Shown: piece after piece, positions 6,746 to 9,025 of the stretch
Layout: the number at the start of each line of letters is the position of its first letter
Numbering within the stretch: position 1 is the first letter of the stretch
Assembly (NCBI GenBank): GCA_024278655.1
Contig: JAJRSV010000304.1
Coordinates: 1 to 9,025 of the forward strand
From: Bacteroidota bacterium
GTDB lineage: Bacteria; Bacteroidota; Ignavibacteria; Ignavibacteriales; Ignavibacteriaceae
Direction: 5' to 3'
DNA length: 9,025 nt
Translations under genes and position numbers: made by a program
The notes under the pieces: model-generated
Told to the model about the DNA's origin: nothing
The model's input: the letters and a program-made list of their open reading frames with translations, nothing else
Database searches by the model: none

Positions 6746-7561
6746 ATGAAAGAATATATCAAATATTTTACTGAGATATCTGAGTTATGTCAAAGGCTAA
6801 CAGATACATATAATGATTTATCCTTTGATAAAGATATCGATGCAACAGAGGTTATGACTTTAACATATCTAAAGCTTGTAAATATTAATACCAAATCGAT
6901 AGCTATACTGCTCGAAAATGATTTGTATATTCCAACAATCTTAATTTGTAGAAATATTATCGAAGCATTTTTCAATCTAAATTGGGTGTTTGAAGTAGAA
7001 TCGCAAGATGAAAGAAGAGAACGAGTTTATAGATTAGAAGGAGAACCATATTTTAATTTTGAAAAAGAATTAAAATTAATGGAAGAGGAGCAAAAGAAAG
7101 ATAAAACAACCTGGAGAAAGGAAGTTGTTGAAGAACTTCGAAATATGACTACTCAAGAAATGAAAGAATTTCCTCACCTAGTGACAAAGGATAAAAATGG
7201 AAATTTAGTTTTCAAAACCCCACCAAATTTCGCAGATAGAATGGGAATGCACAGACTTAAATTTTATCATATTTATAGATTCACTTCATTTTTCACTCAT
7301 CCAACTCCAAGACTGAAGGAATTTTTATTAAATGATTCTATTAATGAACAAACACCTTTGGAATATATTAGTGAACCTCTATCGCAGATGTATACTTATA
7401 TAATACTTTATATTTTTTCTATTATGGAATATTCCAGAAAATTATTTCAGGATATTTCATCAGATTTTAAAGATGAAAGAGAAGCAATTATTAATAGAAT
7501 TAAAGAGATCCTGCATGAATTAAATAAAAATTATTTCGGTTTTGGAGAAGAAACCATATAG
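6746..7561 (+). CDS. DUF5677-like helical protein, unknown function
   Basis: From the ATG at 6746 the product is 271 residues, soluble and almost entirely helical, with no signal peptide. The segment ILICRNIIEAFFNLNWVF (R69, E73) and the later YRFTSFFTHPTPRLKEF (H185) resemble the paired Arg/Glu and Ser/His-Pro signatures of DUF5677-type proteins, whose biochemical role is not established. The frame can be extended to a TTG at 6719, adding nine residues, but the ATG is the more natural start. Composition is AT-rich: two sampled 60-base lines near the start gave 25-28% GC and one later line 30%, while sampled lines of the barrel, exporter and cyclase genes gave 43-52% (other parts of the exporter and tetR are also AT-rich). 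It follows a possible repeat and is convergent with the cyclase gene, which fits acquired cargo unrelated to the export operon. The family call is moderate. Confidence 0.75.
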   Translation: MKEYIKYFTEISELCQRLTDTYNDLSFDKDIDATEVMTLTYLKLVNINTKSIAILLENDLYIPTILICRNIIEAFFNLNWVFEVESQDERRERVYRLEGEPYFNFEKELKLMEEEQKKDKTTWRKEVVEELRNMTTQEMKEFPHLVTKDKNGNLVFKTPPNFADRMGMHRLKFYHIYRFTSFFTHPTPRLKEFLLNDSINEQTPLEYISEPLSQMYTYIILYIFSIMEYSRKLFQDISSDFKDEREAIINRIKEILHELNKNYFGFGEETI

Positions 7562-7646
7562 CGCGTACTTCAACTCACCATTGTTTTTACATTTGGCATT
7601 TACTAAAGATGTCCTGACTTATGGCTGCGATTTTAGCCAAAACGCG

Positions 7647-8936
7647 TTACCCCAACCTATAAACCTCCACAGCGCTTGCAAAACCTTTTACATTAACATT
7701 TCCCAAAGATTTAAATTCAGCACCTTCCGGTTTTATGTTATCGATAACGTCTTTCGAAACGATTACGGAAGTGTTAAACTTTTTGTTCAACTGTTCCAGT
7801 CTGGAAGCTAATATGACCGTGTTGCCTGTTACGGAGTATTGCTTTCTGTCTTCAGTACCGACGTTACCCGTAACAACCTCGCCGCAGTGAATTCCTATGC
7901 CAACGTTTGTCTGCCTTATTGAACCGCTCTTGTTTTTAATGTTCAACTGCCGGATGATTTCCTTTGCGGCTTTAACCGCATGCAGCGAGTGGTCGGGATC
8001 TTCGACCGGCGCACCGAACGTTGCCATAAAACCGTCGCCTAAAATCTGGTTCACGATTCCGCGGTGCTGTTTAACAATATCAATCATAAAACTAAGCACA
8101 TCGTTCTGGTACTTGTTAATTTCTTCGGGGGTTTTCCCTTCGCAGAAGTTCGAGAAGTTACGAATATCGAGAAACATAATTGTTGCTTTACGCTTACGGC
8201 TTGTAATTTTTAAGTTGTTTCTTATAAACTCATCAACAATTTCTTTCGATACCTGCTGACCGAAAACCCGTTCGAGATTATCCCTTTCCTGAATAGTGCG
8301 GTATGATGAAAGAATGTTCTTCCTGATTTTTAACGAAACAAATCCGGCGACAACTCCTGCCATCAATAAAAACAATGACTTTGCAACGTATATGGGGAAC
8401 ATATTAAGTATAGCTAACTCGCCGCTGAATGTAAATTTGTTATGATAGAAAAGTGCAAGGATAAGATATTCCAATGCGGCAACAAATCCGGCAAATATGC
8501 TCAGCTTTATATCCAGATCGAAAATGGAAAGCATGATAAATAAAAAGTAAAAGAAAACAACGGGACTGATTAAAGCGGTTGCCGGATTATAAAGTGAAGC
8601 AAAAACAATTATAACCACCGAAGGAATGCTCGTTTCGAAGAATGTGTTCCCGTATAAAAATATTAAATATCTCCGCCTGCTTTTCTTAAACCATATTGCC
8701 TCGTATTTTCTTATAAGCATAGCCCTTATCAGCAGAACAAGCAGAATAAGTATAAACCATTGAAGTGGTTTGATGAGGTTGGATTCAAATACGTTCAGAT
8801 AATATGAGTTGATAGCAATCGATAGAAGCATTACAACCAAAATTCCGGACAGAAGCAGTCCCCTGAATTTTTCGCTTCTTAAAATCTCGTCCTGTATTAA
8901 ATCTTCGAATTCGCTTTTAACTTTCTCTTTTTTCAT
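7647..8936 (-). CDS. Membrane-anchored class III adenylate/guanylate cyclase
   Basis: The 429-residue protein has an N-terminal cytoplasmic tail (1-25), six predicted TM segments (about 26-50, 57-75, 90-116, 120-139, 144-164, 176-204), a linker with FGQQVSKEIVDEF (225-237) and a C-terminal class III cyclase domain (about 248-429). Both metal-binding aspartates are present: D257 in MFLDIRNF and D301 in LGDGFMATFGAP. R379 in LASRLEQL is the expected transition-state arginine. However, the usual substrate-specifying Lys four residues before D301 is Gln297, and the usual catalytic Asn four residues before R379 is Ile375 (TVILASR instead of TVNLASR). Ser368 occupies the Thr/Asp specificity position. 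The product may thus be a subfamily with altered activity, or a weak or pseudo-cyclase; cAMP versus cGMP cannot be decided. It starts eight bases after the stop of an upstream membrane protein gene, implying cotranscription. Confidence 0.9.
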   Translation of the reverse strand: MKKEKVKSEFEDLIQDEILRSEKFRGLLLSGILVVMLLSIAINSYYLNVFESNLIKPLQWFILILLVLLIRAMLIRKYEAIWFKKSRRRYLIFLYGNTFFETSIPSVVIIVFASLYNPATALISPVVFFYFLFIMLSIFDLDIKLSIFAGFVAALEYLILALFYHNKFTFSGELAILNMFPIYVAKSLFLLMAGVVAGFVSLKIRKNILSSYRTIQERDNLERVFGQQVSKEIVDEFIRNNLKITSRKRKATIMFLDIRNFSNFCEGKTPEEINKYQNDVLSFMIDIVKQHRGIVNQILGDGFMATFGAPVEDPDHSLHAVKAAKEIIRQLNIKNKSGSIRQTNVGIGIHCGEVVTGNVGTEDRKQYSVTGNTVILASRLEQLNKKFNTSVIVSKDVIDNIKPEGAEFKSLGNVNVKGFASAVEVYRLG

Positions 8937-8944
8937 ATCGCTGC

Positions 8945-9025
8945 TTACTCTAATCTCTTTTTAAATTGCAGCGAACTTATTGTTAGAATTGTTACTCCCA
9001 TTAAAAACAACACGAGCACGTTACC
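8945..9025 (-). CDS. C-terminal end of a membrane protein, possibly ABC-2 permease (partial)
   Basis: On the minus strand an open frame enters from the window edge and ends at TAA (8945-8947). It encodes 26 residues: one hydrophobic helix (NVLVLFLMGVTILTISSL) followed by a basic tail QFKKRLE. A final TM helix with a short Phe-Lys-Lys/Arg end is typical of ABC-2 type transporter permeases, but 26 residues are too few for a firm family call. The 8-base gap to the cyclase ATG and the shared strand suggest an operon. Its last codons also hold the only purine-rich stretch (AGATTAGAG) that could serve as the cyclase ribosome site. Confidence 0.5.
   Translation of the reverse strand, partial: GNVLVLFLMGVTILTISSLQFKKRLE

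Noticed and set aside
7622..7639. TGGCT/AGCCA hairpin between convergent genes as bidirectional terminator
   Set aside because: Only five base pairs with an eight-base loop and no T tract on either strand; too weak to call.
7542..7811. 89-residue plus-strand open frame
   Set aside because: It overlaps the end of the DUF5677-like gene and runs antisense to the cyclase catalytic domain; no protein-like features.
7897..8259. 120-residue plus-strand open frame
   Set aside because: Entirely antisense to the conserved cyclase catalytic domain; Ser/Cys/Ile-rich composition is typical of a shadow frame.

Overview
The window looks chromosomal and comes from a Gram-negative, AT-rich bacterium. I would place it in the Bacteroidota/Chlorobi/Ignavibacteria (FCB) group. 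The reasons are signal peptides ending in Ala-Gln (NAQ, SAQ, AQA), an outer-membrane barrel ending in Phe, A-rich leaders with AAGGA-type ribosome sites, and protein families common there. This placement is inferred from style; there is no rRNA or marker gene in the window.

Left block (1-6528, all on the + strand). A TetR-family regulator (72-647) is followed by a run of six tightly packed genes. These are a haem-binding class II cytochrome c-like lipoprotein (699-1214), a 12-TM RND/MMPL-type exporter (1227-3530), a periplasmic LolA-like lipoprotein-sorting protein (3527-4309), a DUF1302-like outer-membrane beta-barrel (4382-5626), a secreted DUF2147 protein (5658-6158) and a four-TM membrane protein (6142-6528). 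The spacings are 12, -4, 72, 31 and -17 bases. Together they span inner membrane, periplasm and outer membrane, and suggest a regulated route for moving a hydrophobic molecule such as a lipid through the envelope.

The clearest non-coding signal is a pair of 20-bp inverted repeats, one before tetR (40-59) and one before the cytochrome gene (663-682). They share the left arm and flanking base GGTTAGTGA, the 4-base spacer length, and a right arm one base away from perfect symmetry in each. This strongly suggests that the TetR protein controls both itself and the export operon. A 12-bp stem-loop (4322-4351) splits the operon between the LolA-like and barrel genes.

Middle block (6529-7646). About 200 bases without a convincing gene resemble a dispersed repeat remnant. 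They are followed by an AT-rich DUF5677-like gene (6746-7561) that looks unrelated to the operon and may be acquired cargo.

Right block (7647-9025, - strand). A membrane-anchored class III nucleotide cyclase has two unusual active-site substitutions. Eight bases upstream lies the very end of a membrane protein gene that resembles an ABC-2 permease and runs off the window. These two convergently face the middle block and are probably cotranscribed.
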